DNA of 64,000 nt from Rhodospirillales bacterium (GCA_017304945.1 JAFKLG010000073.1:1-64000), one strand, 5' to 3'; shown: positions 32,857 through 42,275, counted from the first letter of the stretch. Numbers and translations are program-made. Notes: generated by a model not told the origin, from the sequence alone.

Positions 32857-34083
32857 ATGAAGTTCCTGCACGCAGCGGACATCCATCTCGACAGCCCGTT
32901 GGCCGGGCTCGCCGCCCGCGCCGATATCCCGGCCGAGCTCATCCGCGGCTGCACCCGCCGCGCCTTCGAGGCGATGATCCAGCTCGCCATCGACGAGGAC
33001 GTGGCCTTCGTCGTGATCGCTGGCGATCTCTACGACGGGGACTGGAAGGATTTCTCCACCGGGCTGTTCTTCACCGCGCAGATGCGGCGGCTGAACCGGC
33101 CCTGCTACCTCCTCCGCGGCAATCACGACGCCCAGTCCGTGATCACCCGCTCGCTCGGTCGTCTGCCGCCGAACGTGCACGAATTCTCCGCCCGCACCTG
33201 CCAGACCCACACGCTGGCGGAGGCGGGCGTCGCCCTGCACGGGCACTCGTTCCCGAACCGCGCCGTGCCGGAGGACCTGTCCGCCCTCTATCCCGCGCCG
33301 ACCGCCGGCCTGCTCAACATCGGCGTGCTGCACACCTCGGCCGAGGATGCCGGCGGCCTGCATGACCGCTACGCGCCCTGCACCGCCGCCGCCCTCGCGC
33401 TGAAGGGCTACGACTACTGGGCGCTCGGGCACATCCACGAACGCCGGGTGCTGAGCGAAAGCCCCTGGATCGTGTTCCCCGGCAATCTGCAGGGCCGTCA
33501 CGTGCAGGAGACCGGCGCCAAGGGCTGCACCCTGGTCACCGTCGAGGACAGTCGCATCGTGGCCGCGGAACACCGCTCGGTCGACGTGCTCCGCTGGGCG
33601 CTGCTCGAGGTCGACGCCAGCGATGCCGACGTCCCGACGCTCACCGACCGCATCGGCCAGGCGGTCGCCCCCGCCATCGCCGCCGCCGAGGGCCGCCCGC
33701 TGCTGGCCCGCCTGGTCGTCACCGGCGAGACCGCGCTGCACGAGCGGCTGCGCAGCGACGAGGCGGGGCTGGCCGCCCTCCTGCGCGACGCCGCCGACGC
33801 GGCCGGGGGCTCGCTGCAGCCCGAGAAGGTGCGCATCCGCACGCGCGCCCCGGCGCAGGGCGGGGAGGAGCGGCTCGCCCCCCTGCGCGCCGCCTTCGAG
33901 TCCGGCCTCGACGATGCCGACACCGTCGCCGCGCTGCTGGCGGAGTTCGACCGGCTGCGCGGCATGCTGCCGTCCGAACTGCAGGCGAGCGTTGAGATCC
34001 CGGCCGACGCCGCGGCGTTGCGCGCCTTCGCCGACGACGCCTGGTCGCTCGCCGCCCGCGCCATGGAGGAGCCGCCCGCATGA
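32857..34083 (+). CDS. DNA repair metallophosphoesterase, YhaO/SbcD-like
   Basis: A 408-residue Mre11/SbcD-type calcineurin-like phosphoesterase. Metal-binding motifs are DIHLDSP (Asp8, His10), GDLYDGD, GNHDAQS, and the later GHSF and GHIHERRV. The C-terminal 150 residues are helical and probably contact the ATPase encoded next. The stop overlaps the ATG of the YhaN-like gene by 4 bp, as expected for a stoichiometric Mre11-Rad50-type complex. The role is likely DNA end processing; a defence role is not indicated by neighbours. Confidence 0.92.
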   Translation: MKFLHAADIHLDSPLAGLAARADIPAELIRGCTRRAFEAMIQLAIDEDVAFVVIAGDLYDGDWKDFSTGLFFTAQMRRLNRPCYLLRGNHDAQSVITRSLGRLPPNVHEFSARTCQTHTLAEAGVALHGHSFPNRAVPEDLSALYPAPTAGLLNIGVLHTSAEDAGGLHDRYAPCTAAALALKGYDYWALGHIHERRVLSESPWIVFPGNLQGRHVQETGAKGCTLVTVEDSRIVAAEHRSVDVLRWALLEVDASDADVPTLTDRIGQAVAPAIAAAEGRPLLARLVVTGETALHERLRSDEAGLAALLRDAADAAGGSLQPEKVRIRTRAPAQGGEERLAPLRAAFESGLDDADTVAALLAEFDRLRGMLPSELQASVEIPADAAALRAFADDAWSLAARAMEEPPA

Positions 34084-37000
34084 GGCTGCGCGCGCTCGCC
34101 CTGCACCGCTACGGCCATTTGTCCGACACGGTGCTGTCGTTTCCGCCCGAAGCCGATCTGTGCGTCGTCCTCGGCGCCAACGAGGCGGGCAAGTCCACCG
34201 CCCTCGAAGCCATCGGCGACGCACTCTACGGCATCGGCGACCGCTCCTCCGCCGCCTACCTGCACGGGGCGCAGACCCGGATCGGGATCACGCTCGCCGC
34301 GCGGGATGGGACCACCGCCACCTTCATCCGCCGCAAGGGCCGCAAGAGCACGCTGCTCGATGCCGACGAGACGCCGCTGCCCGACAACGCCCTGCTGGGC
34401 TTCCTGGGCGGCGCGCAACGCGAGACCTTTTTGGGCATGTTCGGCCTCAATGGCGAGCGCCTGCGCCGCGGCGCCACCGACCTCGCCCAACTCGGCGGGC
34501 GCGTGGGGGAGAGCCTGTTCGCCGCCGGGACCGGCCTCACCGGCTTGCGTGCCGCGCTGGAGCGGATCGACGAGGAGGCGAAGACGCTGGTGGGCGACGG
34601 CCGCGGCAAGCGCCGGCTCGCCCAGGCGCTCGAGGCCTGGCACGCGGCGCGGCGCGATCGCGACGCGCGGGAGATCCGCCCCGCGGCCTGGAAGGAGGCG
34701 GAGCGTCTCCGCGACGAGGCCCGCGCCGAGAGCGAGGCGCTGCGCGCGACCGCGACGCGGCTGGATGCGGAAACCAGCCGGCTCGAGCGGGTCCGCCGGG
34801 TGCTGCCGCTGCTGCGGGCCCTCGACACCGCGCGCGCGACCCGCGAGTCGCTCGCCTCGATCCCCCGCCTGCCCGCCGAAGCGGCGGAGACGTTCCAGCG
34901 CCTGACCGCCGAACGCGCCGAGGTCGCCCGCGCGGAGACGCGTGCCGCGCAGGACGCCGCGCGCCTGACGGAGGAGCGCGAGGCCCTGGCCCGCGCGCCC
35001 GACCTGCTCGCCGCGCAGGATCTGATCGACGCACTCGCCGCCCCGCGCGGGGTGGCGATCCAGGTCGCGGCCGACCTGCCCGACCAGGAGCGGGAGCGCA
35101 CGGAGCGCCGCAGCGTGGTGATCCAGGCCCTGCGCGACCTGGGCGTGGACCTGACGCCGGAGGCCGCGCGCGACGCGGTGCCGCCGCAACAGGCGCGCCA
35201 GCGCGTGCGGCGGCTGCTGGCCGAACGTGGCCGGCTGCTGCAACGCCAATCGGCCGCGCGCCAGGCGCTGGCCGCCACCGAGACGAGGCGGACCCAGGCG
35301 GAGGCGGCCCTCGCGCGCCTGCCGCCGGCGCCCGACCCGACCCTGTTGCGCCGCAGCCTCGAGCAGGCACGCGCCGCCGGCCCGCTCGACGCGACGCTCG
35401 CCGCTCGGCTGCGGCAATGCGAGAGGGCCCGCGCCGCCCTGGCGACCGCGCTGGCCGCCCTGCCGCTCTGGACCGGCGATGCCGCGGCGCTTGCCGCCTG
35501 CCAGGTGCCGCTCGCGCCGGCGCTCCAGGACGTCGCGGCACGCTTGGCCGCGGCCGAAACCCGCACCACCCGCGCCGCCGAGGCCGTGGACACGCTGCGC
35601 CGGGAGGTCGCGGAGGCCGAGGAGCGGCTGCTGCAGCTCGCACGCGGCGAGACCGTGCCCACGCCGTCCGTGGTCGCGGAGGGGCGTGCGGCGCGGGACG
35701 CGGCCTGGCTCGTCCTGCGCGCGGCGCTGGAGGCGGGGGCGCCCTCGGACCCGCACGCGATCCAGGCCTTCGAGCGGGCGCGCGATGCCGCCGACCTGCT
35801 CGCCGACCGGCGGGCGAACGAGGCGCTGCGCGTGTCGGATTACCTCGCGCTGCAGGCTTCCCGCGACGCAGCGCGCCAGCGGCTCGCCCAGGCCGAGACC
35901 GATGGGCGGGAAGCCGCCCAGGACCTCGCCGACGCACGCGCGGCCTGGCGCGCATTGTGGCAGCCGACCGGCCTGGTCCCGCCATCTCTTATCGCCGGCG
36001 ACACAGCGTCCGTCGTCGGCGACACCGCGTCCGCCGCCTTCGTCCCCGCGTCCCCCGCGGACCTCCTCCCCGCGTCCCCGGCCGCGATGACCGACTGGCT
36101 CCGCCAGCGTCGCGATGTGCTGAAGCTGCTGGCCGAAGCCGACGCCGCGGCGTTGGCCTGCGACGAAACCATGCGGGAGCGCGACGCCGCCCGCGACCTG
36201 CTGCGGCGCGTCCTTCCCGACTCCGCTGAGACCGCGAGCCTCGCCGCCCTGCTGATCGCGGCGGAGGACCGCTGTGCGGCGGACGAGCAGGCCCGCGACC
36301 GGCGGCGCGACGCGGAGCGGACGCTGGCGGGAGAGACCGACGCGCTGCCCGCCCTGCGACACGAGCTGGCGGAGGCCGATGCCGCGCTGGCCGTCTGGGC
36401 CGCAACCTGGCGGGAGGCGGTCGAACAGATCGGCCTCGCCGCCGAAGCCGACCCCGACGCGGCAGACGCCGCGCTCGACGCCTGGCAGCGGATCGAGATG
36501 AGCGCCGATCCATGGCGGACGGCGGAGACGCGGGTGCGGCAAATGCGCGAAAGCCTCGCCGGCTTCGCCCAGGCAACCCGCGCGGCGCTCGATCGCGCCG
36601 GCCGCCCCCCCACCGACGATCCCCCCGCCGCCATCGCCGCGCGGCTCGGACGCGAGCTCGCCATCGCGCGGGCAGCCGAGACGCGGGCAGCCGAACTGGC
36701 CAGGCATGTCGCGGCGCATGCAGCGGCGGCCCGCGAAGCCGCCGACCGGCACCGCGCGGCGGAAGCGGCGCTGGCCGCGTTGCGGGCGCAGGCCGGCGTG
36801 GCGGACGACGCCACGCTCGAGACCACGATCGCGGACGCGCATCGCCGGGACCTGGCCGAACGGCAGATCGCGCAGCATCTGGCGGAACTGGCCGCGACCG
36901 GGGACGGCCACGACGAGGCGACGCTGCGGGCGGAGGCCGACCAGGCCGATCCCGACGCGCTCGCCGCGCGGCTGGAGGAACTCCGGACGGAGCGGCAGGA

Positions 37001-37655
37001 TTGCGGTGCCGCGCGCGAGCGTGCGACGGCGACGCTGACCACGCGGGAGGCGGCGCTCGCCGCCATGGAGCGCGGGCAGGACGCGGCGGCCGCGGCGCAG
37101 GACATGCGGCACGCGCTGGCGGAGGCGGGAGAGGCGGCGGAGCGCTATGCGCGGCTACATATGGCGCGCAGGCTGCTGCATGCGGGCATCGCGCGGTTCC
37201 GCCGCGCCCAGCAGGGACCGCTGCTGGCGGCCGCCAGCGCGCATTTCGCCGCGCTGACCGGCGGCCATTACGCCTCGCTGATCGTCGATGAGACCGAACG
37301 CGGGGAGACGATCATCCAGGCGCTGCGCGACACCGGACGCGAATGCCCGCTGGACGCGCTCAGCGACGGCACGCGCGACCAGCTCTATCTCGCGCTGCGG
37401 GTGGCGGCGGTGGAGGCGCATTGCGCCGCCGCCGAACCGCTGCCCTTCGTCGCCGACGACCTGCTGGTGCATTTCGACGATGTCCGCGCGCAGGCCGCGC
37501 TCCGCCTGCTAGCCACGCTGGGCCGCACGGCGCAGGTGGTGCTGTTCACGCATCACGAGCACATCGCGACGCTGGCTGCGGGGCTGGGCGCGCCGGAGGT
37601 GGCGGTGATCCGGTTCGGCGAAAGCGGGGCGGCGCCGGCCGCGCAGGCGGCCTGA
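34080..37655 (+). CDS. SMC/Rad50-like ATPase, YhaN family
   Basis: A 1191-residue ATPase. Walker A GANEAGKST is at 32-40; the C-terminal ATPase lobe carries the signature-like LSDGTRDQLYLALR and Walker B PFVADDLLVHFDD followed by an H-loop FTHHEH. Between them are about 850 residues of Ala/Arg/Glu-rich coiled coil. No CxxC zinc hook is seen, in keeping with YhaN rather than Rad50. A Ser/Pro/Asp-rich non-helical insert with repeated GDTAS lies near residues 635-670 (35985-36090). It works with the YhaO-like nuclease, with overlapping ATGA start. Confidence 0.92.
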   Translation: MRLRALALHRYGHLSDTVLSFPPEADLCVVLGANEAGKSTALEAIGDALYGIGDRSSAAYLHGAQTRIGITLAARDGTTATFIRRKGRKSTLLDADETPLPDNALLGFLGGAQRETFLGMFGLNGERLRRGATDLAQLGGRVGESLFAAGTGLTGLRAALERIDEEAKTLVGDGRGKRRLAQALEAWHAARRDRDAREIRPAAWKEAERLRDEARAESEALRATATRLDAETSRLERVRRVLPLLRALDTARATRESLASIPRLPAEAAETFQRLTAERAEVARAETRAAQDAARLTEEREALARAPDLLAAQDLIDALAAPRGVAIQVAADLPDQERERTERRSVVIQALRDLGVDLTPEAARDAVPPQQARQRVRRLLAERGRLLQRQSAARQALAATETRRTQAEAALARLPPAPDPTLLRRSLEQARAAGPLDATLAARLRQCERARAALATALAALPLWTGDAAALAACQVPLAPALQDVAARLAAAETRTTRAAEAVDTLRREVAEAEERLLQLARGETVPTPSVVAEGRAARDAAWLVLRAALEAGAPSDPHAIQAFERARDAADLLADRRANEALRVSDYLALQASRDAARQRLAQAETDGREAAQDLADARAAWRALWQPTGLVPPSLIAGDTASVVGDTASAAFVPASPADLLPASPAAMTDWLRQRRDVLKLLAEADAAALACDETMRERDAARDLLRRVLPDSAETASLAALLIAAEDRCAADEQARDRRRDAERTLAGETDALPALRHELAEADAALAVWAATWREAVEQIGLAAEADPDAADAALDAWQRIEMSADPWRTAETRVRQMRESLAGFAQATRAALDRAGRPPTDDPPAAIAARLGRELAIARAAETRAAELARHVAAHAAAAREAADRHRAAEAALAALRAQAGVADDATLETTIADAHRRDLAERQIAQHLAELAATGDGHDEATLRAEADQADPDALAARLEELRTERQDCGAARERATATLTTREAALAAMERGQDAAAAAQDMRHALAEAGEAAERYARLHMARRLLHAGIARFRRAQQGPLLAAASAHFAALTGGHYASLIVDETERGETIIQALRDTGRECPLDALSDGTRDQLYLALRVAAVEAHCAAAEPLPFVADDLLVHFDDVRAQAALRLLATLGRTAQVVLFTHHEHIATLAAGLGAPEVAVIRFGESGAAPAAQAA

Positions 37656-37670
37656 CCTGCCGCCCAAGGA

Positions 37671-38279
37671 TTACGGCTGCAGCGCGTGGGCGACCTCGAA
37701 GGCGCCCTCCCACACCATCTTGACGGCGACGTAGAGCACGATCGCGAGTCCCACCCAGGCGATCCAGCGCTGCCGCTGCAGCAGCCGCGCGATGAAGTTG
37801 GCCGCGACCCCCATCAGCACCACCGACAGCAGCAGCCCGACGCCCAGCACCCAGGGATGCCCCTCGGCGGCGCCGGCCACCGCGAGTACGTTGTCGAGCG
37901 ACATGGACACGTCGGCCAGGATGATCTGCAGCATCGCCTGGCCGAGTGTCTTCGTCTTGCCGGTCTCGACGGTCGGGTCGTGCGGATCGCGCAGCTCGCG
38001 GAACATGCGCCAGCACACCCACAACAGCAGCAGGCCGCCGGCGAGCAGCAGGCCGATGATCGCGAGCAGTTCGAGTGCGACGAGGCCGAGGCCGATCCGG
38101 ATCACGGTGGCGCCGGCGACCCCCAGCAGGACCGCGGACCGGCGTTGCCGCTCCGGCAGGCCCGCCACCGCGAGGCCGACCACGACCGCATTGTCGCCGG
38201 CCAGGGCCACGTCGATCAGCACCACCTGCAGCAGGGCGGTCAACTCATGGGTCAGGAAGGCGGCGTCCATGTCGAGCAT
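37671..38279 (-). CDS. TerC-family integral membrane protein (YjbE type)
   Basis: A 202-residue polytopic protein of the TerC superfamily, YjbE branch, implicated in metal (Mn) export or co-translocational metalation. Family acidic motifs within membrane helices are present: VVLIDVALAGDNAVVVG near the N terminus and ILADVSMSLDNVLAVAG in the second half, the conserved Asp residues being likely metal contacts. About seven membrane segments are expected. It converges with the YhaN gene (15 bp apart) and diverges from purB. Confidence 0.92.
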   Translation of the reverse strand: MLDMDAAFLTHELTALLQVVLIDVALAGDNAVVVGLAVAGLPERQRRSAVLLGVAGATVIRIGLGLVALELLAIIGLLLAGGLLLLWVCWRMFRELRDPHDPTVETGKTKTLGQAMLQIILADVSMSLDNVLAVAGAAEGHPWVLGVGLLLSVVLMGVAANFIARLLQRQRWIAWVGLAIVLYVAVKMVWEGAFEVAHALQP

Positions 38280-38445
38280 ACTCCGGCGGCAGTGGCGCTT
38301 GTCAGGCGTCGGGGTGGGGTCTAGAGCAACCTCGCCGGACTGGACAGGCCGGCGCCGTCCGGCCCGCGCACAAGCCTGCGCGCGCCGGGCCGCGCCGGAT
38401 CCGCCTGCGCCGTCCGGCTCCAGGCAGCAAAGCGGGCAGGCGGCG

Positions 38446-39777
38446 ATGATCCCTCGGTACTCACGGCCGGAAATGGCGACGATCTGGTCGCCGGAAAACC
38501 GCTACCGCATCTGGTTCGAGATCGAGGCGCTGGCAGCGGAAGGCATGGCGCGGATCGGCGCCATCCCCGCGGAGGCCGCCCGCGCGATCCGCGAGAAGGG
38601 TGCCCCGGCGCTGGCGAAGATCGGGCCGGCCGACATCGCCCGCATCGACGAGATCGAGCGCGAGACCCGCCACGACGTGATCGCCTTCCTGACCTGGCTC
38701 GCCGAGGCCGTGGGGCCGGACAGCCGCTTCGTTCATCTCGGCATGACCAGCTCCGACGTGCTCGACACCTGCCTGTCGGTGCAGATGACGCAGGCGGCCG
38801 ACCTGCTGCTGGCCGATCTGGATGCGGTGCTGGCCGCGCTCAAGACGCGCGCGCTCGAACACAAATATACGGTCACGATCGGCCGCTCGCACGGCATCCA
38901 CGCGGAGCCGACCACGTTCGGCCTCAAGCTCGCCGGCCACTATGCGGAGTTCGCGCGCAACCGCACCCGGTTGCAGGCCGCCCGCGCCGAGATCGCCGTC
39001 GCCGCGATCAGCGGGCCGGTCGGCACCTATGCCCAGGTCGATCCGCGCGTCGAGGCGTTCGTCGCCGAGAAACTCGGCCTCGCGGTCGAGCCGGTCTCGA
39101 CCCAAATCATCCCGCGCGACCGTCACGCCGCCTTCTTCGCCACGCTCGGCGTCATCGCGAGCGGCATCGAGCGGCTGGCGACCGAGGTCCGGCACCTGCA
39201 GCGCAGCGAGGTGCGCGAGGCGGAGGAGTTCTTCCATGCCGGGCAGAAGGGCTCCAGCTCGATGCCGCACAAGCGCAACCCGGTGCTGAGCGAGAACCTG
39301 ACCGGCCTCGCGCGCATCGTGCGGTCCGCCGTGGTGCCGGCGCTGGAGAACGTCGCGCTATGGCACGAGCGCGACATCAGCCATTCGAGCGTCGAGCGGA
39401 TGATCGGACCCGATGCGACGGTCACGCTGGACTTCGCGCTGATGCGGCTGGCCGGGATGATGGAGAAGCTGCTGGTCTATCCCGAGCGGATGCGTGCGAA
39501 TCTCGAGAGCCTGGGCGGCGTCGTGTATTCGGGCGACGTGCTGCTGGCGCTGGCGCGGGCCGGGATCTCACGCGAGGACGCCTACAAGATCGTGCAGCGC
39601 TGCGCGATGGAGACCTGGACGCGCCTCGGCACCGTCGAGGGGCGCAGCTTCCGCGAGAACCTGCTGGCCGACCCCGCGGTGGTGGAGCGGGTCAAGCCGG
39701 CCGACCTCGATGCCGCGATGGACCCGCGGCAGCACGTGCATGCGGTGGATGCAGTGTTCGCGCGCGTCTTCGGCTGA
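38446..39777 (+). CDS. purB: Adenylosuccinate lyase
   Basis: A 443-residue fumarase/aspartase-superfamily enzyme that acts twice in purine synthesis, on SAICAR and on adenylosuccinate, releasing fumarate. The family signature GSSSMPHKRNP is present near residue 265, together with HLGMTSSDVLDT, TIGRSHGIHAEP and LWHERDISHSSVER. Length and N terminus (MIPRYSRPEMATIWS) match PurB. The ATG at 38446 is chosen over an upstream open frame that runs through TerC on the other strand. A hairpin follows at 39786-39810. Confidence 0.96.
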   Translation: MIPRYSRPEMATIWSPENRYRIWFEIEALAAEGMARIGAIPAEAARAIREKGAPALAKIGPADIARIDEIERETRHDVIAFLTWLAEAVGPDSRFVHLGMTSSDVLDTCLSVQMTQAADLLLADLDAVLAALKTRALEHKYTVTIGRSHGIHAEPTTFGLKLAGHYAEFARNRTRLQAARAEIAVAAISGPVGTYAQVDPRVEAFVAEKLGLAVEPVSTQIIPRDRHAAFFATLGVIASGIERLATEVRHLQRSEVREAEEFFHAGQKGSSSMPHKRNPVLSENLTGLARIVRSAVVPALENVALWHERDISHSSVERMIGPDATVTLDFALMRLAGMMEKLLVYPERMRANLESLGGVVYSGDVLLALARAGISREDAYKIVQRCAMETWTRLGTVEGRSFRENLLADPAVVERVKPADLDAAMDPRQHVHAVDAVFARVFG

Positions 39778-39785
39778 GGGCGGCG

Positions 39786-39810
39786 CGGCCGCGGACGGGC
39801 TTCGCGGCCG
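39786..39810 (+). terminator. Hairpin after purB
   Basis: CGGCCGCG (39786-39793), 9-base loop, CGCGGCCG (39803-39810): eight perfect GC pairs 9 bp after the stop codon. No clear T tract. Confidence 0.45.
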
Positions 39811-39929
39811 GCGCAACGGTGAGGCTGGTCATCTGAGGGAAGGTCGGGCGGGCCGCCGCGGTGCTCCGCCATGGGGCGCGCGGCCATGGCACGGGGAACG
39901 GTCCCCCGTGCCGGCGCGCCATGTCGGCC

Positions 39930-40106
39930 TCAGTCGCCCGCGGCGGCGGTGGCCGGGCGCTCATACTGGTCGAGCCACTGCCGGGCGAGGCGAACCGCCT
40001 CCGCCGGGGTCAGCCAGGACCAGTCGGCGCCCCGGGCGCGGAGCGCCACCCAGACGGTGTCGCCATGGACGTGCTCTTCGACGGCAAGCGGGGCGGGGTG
40101 GGACAT
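39930..40106 (-). CDS. Small hypothetical protein
   Basis: A possible 58-residue protein starting MSHPAPLAVEEHVHG at 40106 with a GGAG seven bases upstream. The sequence (VWVALRARGADWSWLTPAEAVRLARQWLDQY) reads like a real small globular protein with a C-terminal helix, and an in-frame longer start at 40232 is less plausible. I do not recognise a family. Evidence is the ribosome-binding site and codon quality only. Confidence 0.5.
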   Translation of the reverse strand: MSHPAPLAVEEHVHGDTVWVALRARGADWSWLTPAEAVRLARQWLDQYERPATAAAGD

Positions 40107-40858
40107 GATGGGCTCCGTGACGATGACCGCAGCAGGGCGGTACTGCACGAGGGGCGTCGTGCGGCGGCGATGGGTTCCTGGTTTGAGACCGGCGGGCCAC
40201 CCCAGCTGGAGTCGGGCCATCGCCTGCGCCATGTTTGCGCCACAATCAACAAAGGATGCAATGGGAATTCACGGGCGCGTGTGAGCGGCCGCGCAAATGG
40301 CGGCATCTGTTGCAAGTTGGCCATTGCGTTGCCTGGTAGAAATGATAGGGCGTCGCGCGTCCGGGCGTTCGTGGAACACTGCCGGTTACGAGCGGCGGTG
40401 GCCGGATCCATGCGCCTGCGCCCCGAGCACACGCCGCCCGCAGCCCGTGCGTCCGTTGCCGACCGGTCCGGTCGCCGCTGCCCCGAGCACCGCCCGCCCG
40501 CCGCATCTCGCCGACGCGGACCATTCGAAATCGGAATTATGCCCGCCACGTCAGCGGGTTTTCAAAACGCGGGAGCGTGCGCACATGCCCGAAGCGGCAG
40601 GACTCATAGGGTGGACTCACATACCGAGGGGCTTTTCAGCAATTGTCGCGTTGTGTATGAGAAATGTCGCGTCCGGGTGGTCGGGCGGCCTTTTCCGTTG
40701 ATCTGTGTCAATGCCCTGATGCGCCGGCACTTCCAATTTGGGCGTCCATGACGCCCGCGTGCTCCCGCGCAAGAGGGATCCGCTGGACGCTCCAAGTCTT
40801 ACGCCGTCCGTCGATATTGCTGTCCTGCTGCACGCTGAACCAGGGTGGTACATGTGAC
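40107..40858. other. 750-bp intergenic region upstream of the BLUF gene
   Basis: No gene is supported. Its base composition, most clearly in about 40520-40740, is visibly more AT-rich than the surrounding genes, with short A and T runs, which fits a regulatory region or acquired DNA. It must contain the promoters of the BLUF gene and of the small minus-strand gene. Confidence 0.6.
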
Positions 40859-41290
40859 ATGCCGATTTCGGGCAAGATGATCCGTCTGATCTACTTCAGC
40901 ACCAGTAATCTGGAGAGCGATCCGCTCGCGCCGCTCGCCTCCCTCCAGGCGCTGATCTGGCAGGCAATGCGGAACAACGTGTCGCGCGGGATCACCGGCG
41001 CGCTGCTGTATGACGGCGAGCGGTTCGCCCAAGTGGTGGAGGGATGGCGGGACGACGTCGATGCGCTGTTCCGCAGAATCCAGCAGGATTCGCGCCACGA
41101 GGCGGTCACCCTGATCCAGCGCGACGCGGTCCGGCGGCGCGCCTTTCCCCGCTGGTCGGCCATGTATGTCGACCCGGCGGAGGACGACTACGTGACGCTG
41201 GCGCAGACCGCGCCGCTCTGCCCGGCGGTCAAGGACGATCCGTCGTCCCTGCTGGCGTTGCTGCGCTACTGCGTCTGTTCCCCGGCCTGA
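40859..41290 (+). CDS. BLUF-domain blue-light photoreceptor
   Basis: A 143-residue stand-alone FAD-binding BLUF protein. Key residues match the photocycle set: Tyr12 (RLIYFSTS), Asn39/Asn40 in MRNNVSRGITGALL, Gln58 in RFAQVVEG, and Trp99/Met102 in FPRWSAMY. There is no output domain, so it would signal by protein contact, as PixD/BlrB-type short BLUF proteins do. Start ATG at 40859 is the first plausible; Met7 also fits. Its stop lies in a hairpin (41282-41299) shared with the convergent lipoprotein gene. Confidence 0.9.
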   Translation: MPISGKMIRLIYFSTSNLESDPLAPLASLQALIWQAMRNNVSRGITGALLYDGERFAQVVEGWRDDVDALFRRIQQDSRHEAVTLIQRDAVRRRAFPRWSAMYVDPAEDDYVTLAQTAPLCPAVKDDPSSLLALLRYCVCSPA

Positions 41291-41299
41291 ACCGGCCGG
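41282..41299. terminator. Hairpin between convergent BLUF and retropepsin genes
   Basis: CCGGCC (41282-41287), loop TGAACC, GGCCGG (41294-41299). The BLUF stop codon lies in the loop. The genes are only 12 bp apart, so this could serve both directions; the stem is short. Confidence 0.35.
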
Positions 41300-41302
41300 C
41301 GT

Positions 41303-42241
41303 TCAGCGCGCGGCCACCAGGGTCTCGGTGTGCGGGGCGGCGATGAAGACCTGCTTCGAGGCGAAGGATAGCCAGAGCCGGCGTCCCTTCATGAAGTCCT
41401 GGCCGATCACGCCATCCCCGATGACGCCGTCGCTGGGCAGGATGGTCAGCTCCGGCTCGTGCATGACGGTGGAGCCGACGGCGAGCCGCAGGAAGCGGTG
41501 ACGGCGCCCTTCGACCGGGTCTGGGCCGGCGCCATGCTGGCCGACGATCGGGTCGCCGGCCGTCGCGGCCGAGGTCAGCCCCATGCGTTCGGCCAGGCGC
41601 GAGCCGACCACGCTGTCCTGTGCGCCGGTGTCGAGCACCGCCATGCCCTCGGCGCCATCGAGCTGGACGGGCAGGACCAGCCGGTCGTTGTGCCGCGCCA
41701 CCCCGGGAATGCGGACCGCGGCGACCTCCCAGGGCGGACCGCCCTCGGGGCACATGCGCGGGCGGTATAGCGTCAGGGTTCGCTTGGCGAGATCGAGGTC
41801 GAGGTCGAAGGCGAGCAGCACGTCCGCGCCGAGCAGGCCGGCGGGGTCGAGGTCCGAGTCGCGCCCGATGCGGAAGTTGCCGACCGCCATGCGCTGGATC
41901 GGCACGCGGACGCCGCCGATCGTCAGGTCATCGACGCGGGCATCCCAGGCAGTGGTGGTACCGCCCACGCCCGTCGTCTGGGTGAGGTGTCCCTGGTCTT
42001 CGGGCAGTCTGAGCCGCTTGCGGGCGGTTTCGGTCAGGACGCTGCGGGCGGCGCCGCTGTCGGCGACGAACCAGGTGGGCGTGCCGTTCAGCGAGACGCG
42101 CACCAGCGGCAGCCCGTCATCCATCCGCAGCGGCAGCGTCGCGACCTTCACCACCGAGCAGTCGGCCACCTGCTGGCCGCCACAGGCGCTGAGCGCGAGG
42201 AGCAAGGCGAACAGGACCGGACGGGCGATCAGGCGGAGCAT
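41303..42241 (-). CDS. Retropepsin-like aspartic protease lipoprotein with two domains
   Basis: A 312-residue predicted lipoprotein: lipobox LSAC with Cys20. Two retropepsin-like domains follow: the first with active-site DSGAARS (Asp61), the second with DTGAQDS near Asp203, each followed by the hydrophobic strand pattern of pepsin-fold lobes (GLLGADVLLAFDLDL; VIGQDFMKGRRLWL). A one-chain double domain can form an internal dimer active site. It lies in the periplasm or on a membrane leaflet. The first lobe has DSG where DTG is usual. Divergent from dodecin. Confidence 0.82.
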   Translation of the reverse strand: MLRLIARPVLFALLLALSACGGQQVADCSVVKVATLPLRMDDGLPLVRVSLNGTPTWFVADSGAARSVLTETARKRLRLPEDQGHLTQTTGVGGTTTAWDARVDDLTIGGVRVPIQRMAVGNFRIGRDSDLDPAGLLGADVLLAFDLDLDLAKRTLTLYRPRMCPEGGPPWEVAAVRIPGVARHNDRLVLPVQLDGAEGMAVLDTGAQDSVVGSRLAERMGLTSAATAGDPIVGQHGAGPDPVEGRRHRFLRLAVGSTVMHEPELTILPSDGVIGDGVIGQDFMKGRRLWLSFASKQVFIAAPHTETLVAAR

Positions 42242-42255
42242 CCGGCGGGAAGCTT

Positions 42256-42275
42256 AAGCGTTGCATGCCACGCTT
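42256..42275. promoter_or_regulatory. Palindrome in the lipoprotein/dodecin divergent region
   Basis: AAGCGT (42256-42261), TGCATGCC, ACGCTT (42270-42275): perfect 6-bp arms just upstream of the retropepsin ATG and about 160 bp upstream of dodecin. Could be an operator; unproven. Confidence 0.25.

Noticed and set aside
33498..37112. 1204-residue minus-strand open frame opposite YhaO/YhaN
   Set aside because: Arg/Gly/Gln-rich translation without family features; it is the antisense of two well-supported genes, as expected in very GC-rich DNA.
32857..37655. Anti-phage defence system based on nuclease plus SMC-like ATPase
   Set aside because: The pair fits the housekeeping YhaO/YhaN type, neighbours are metabolic and no other defence gene is present.
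40664..40858. 65-residue N-terminal extension of the BLUF protein
   Set aside because: Extension is Cys/Arg/Pro-rich and unlike any BLUF N terminus; the family begins right at 40859.
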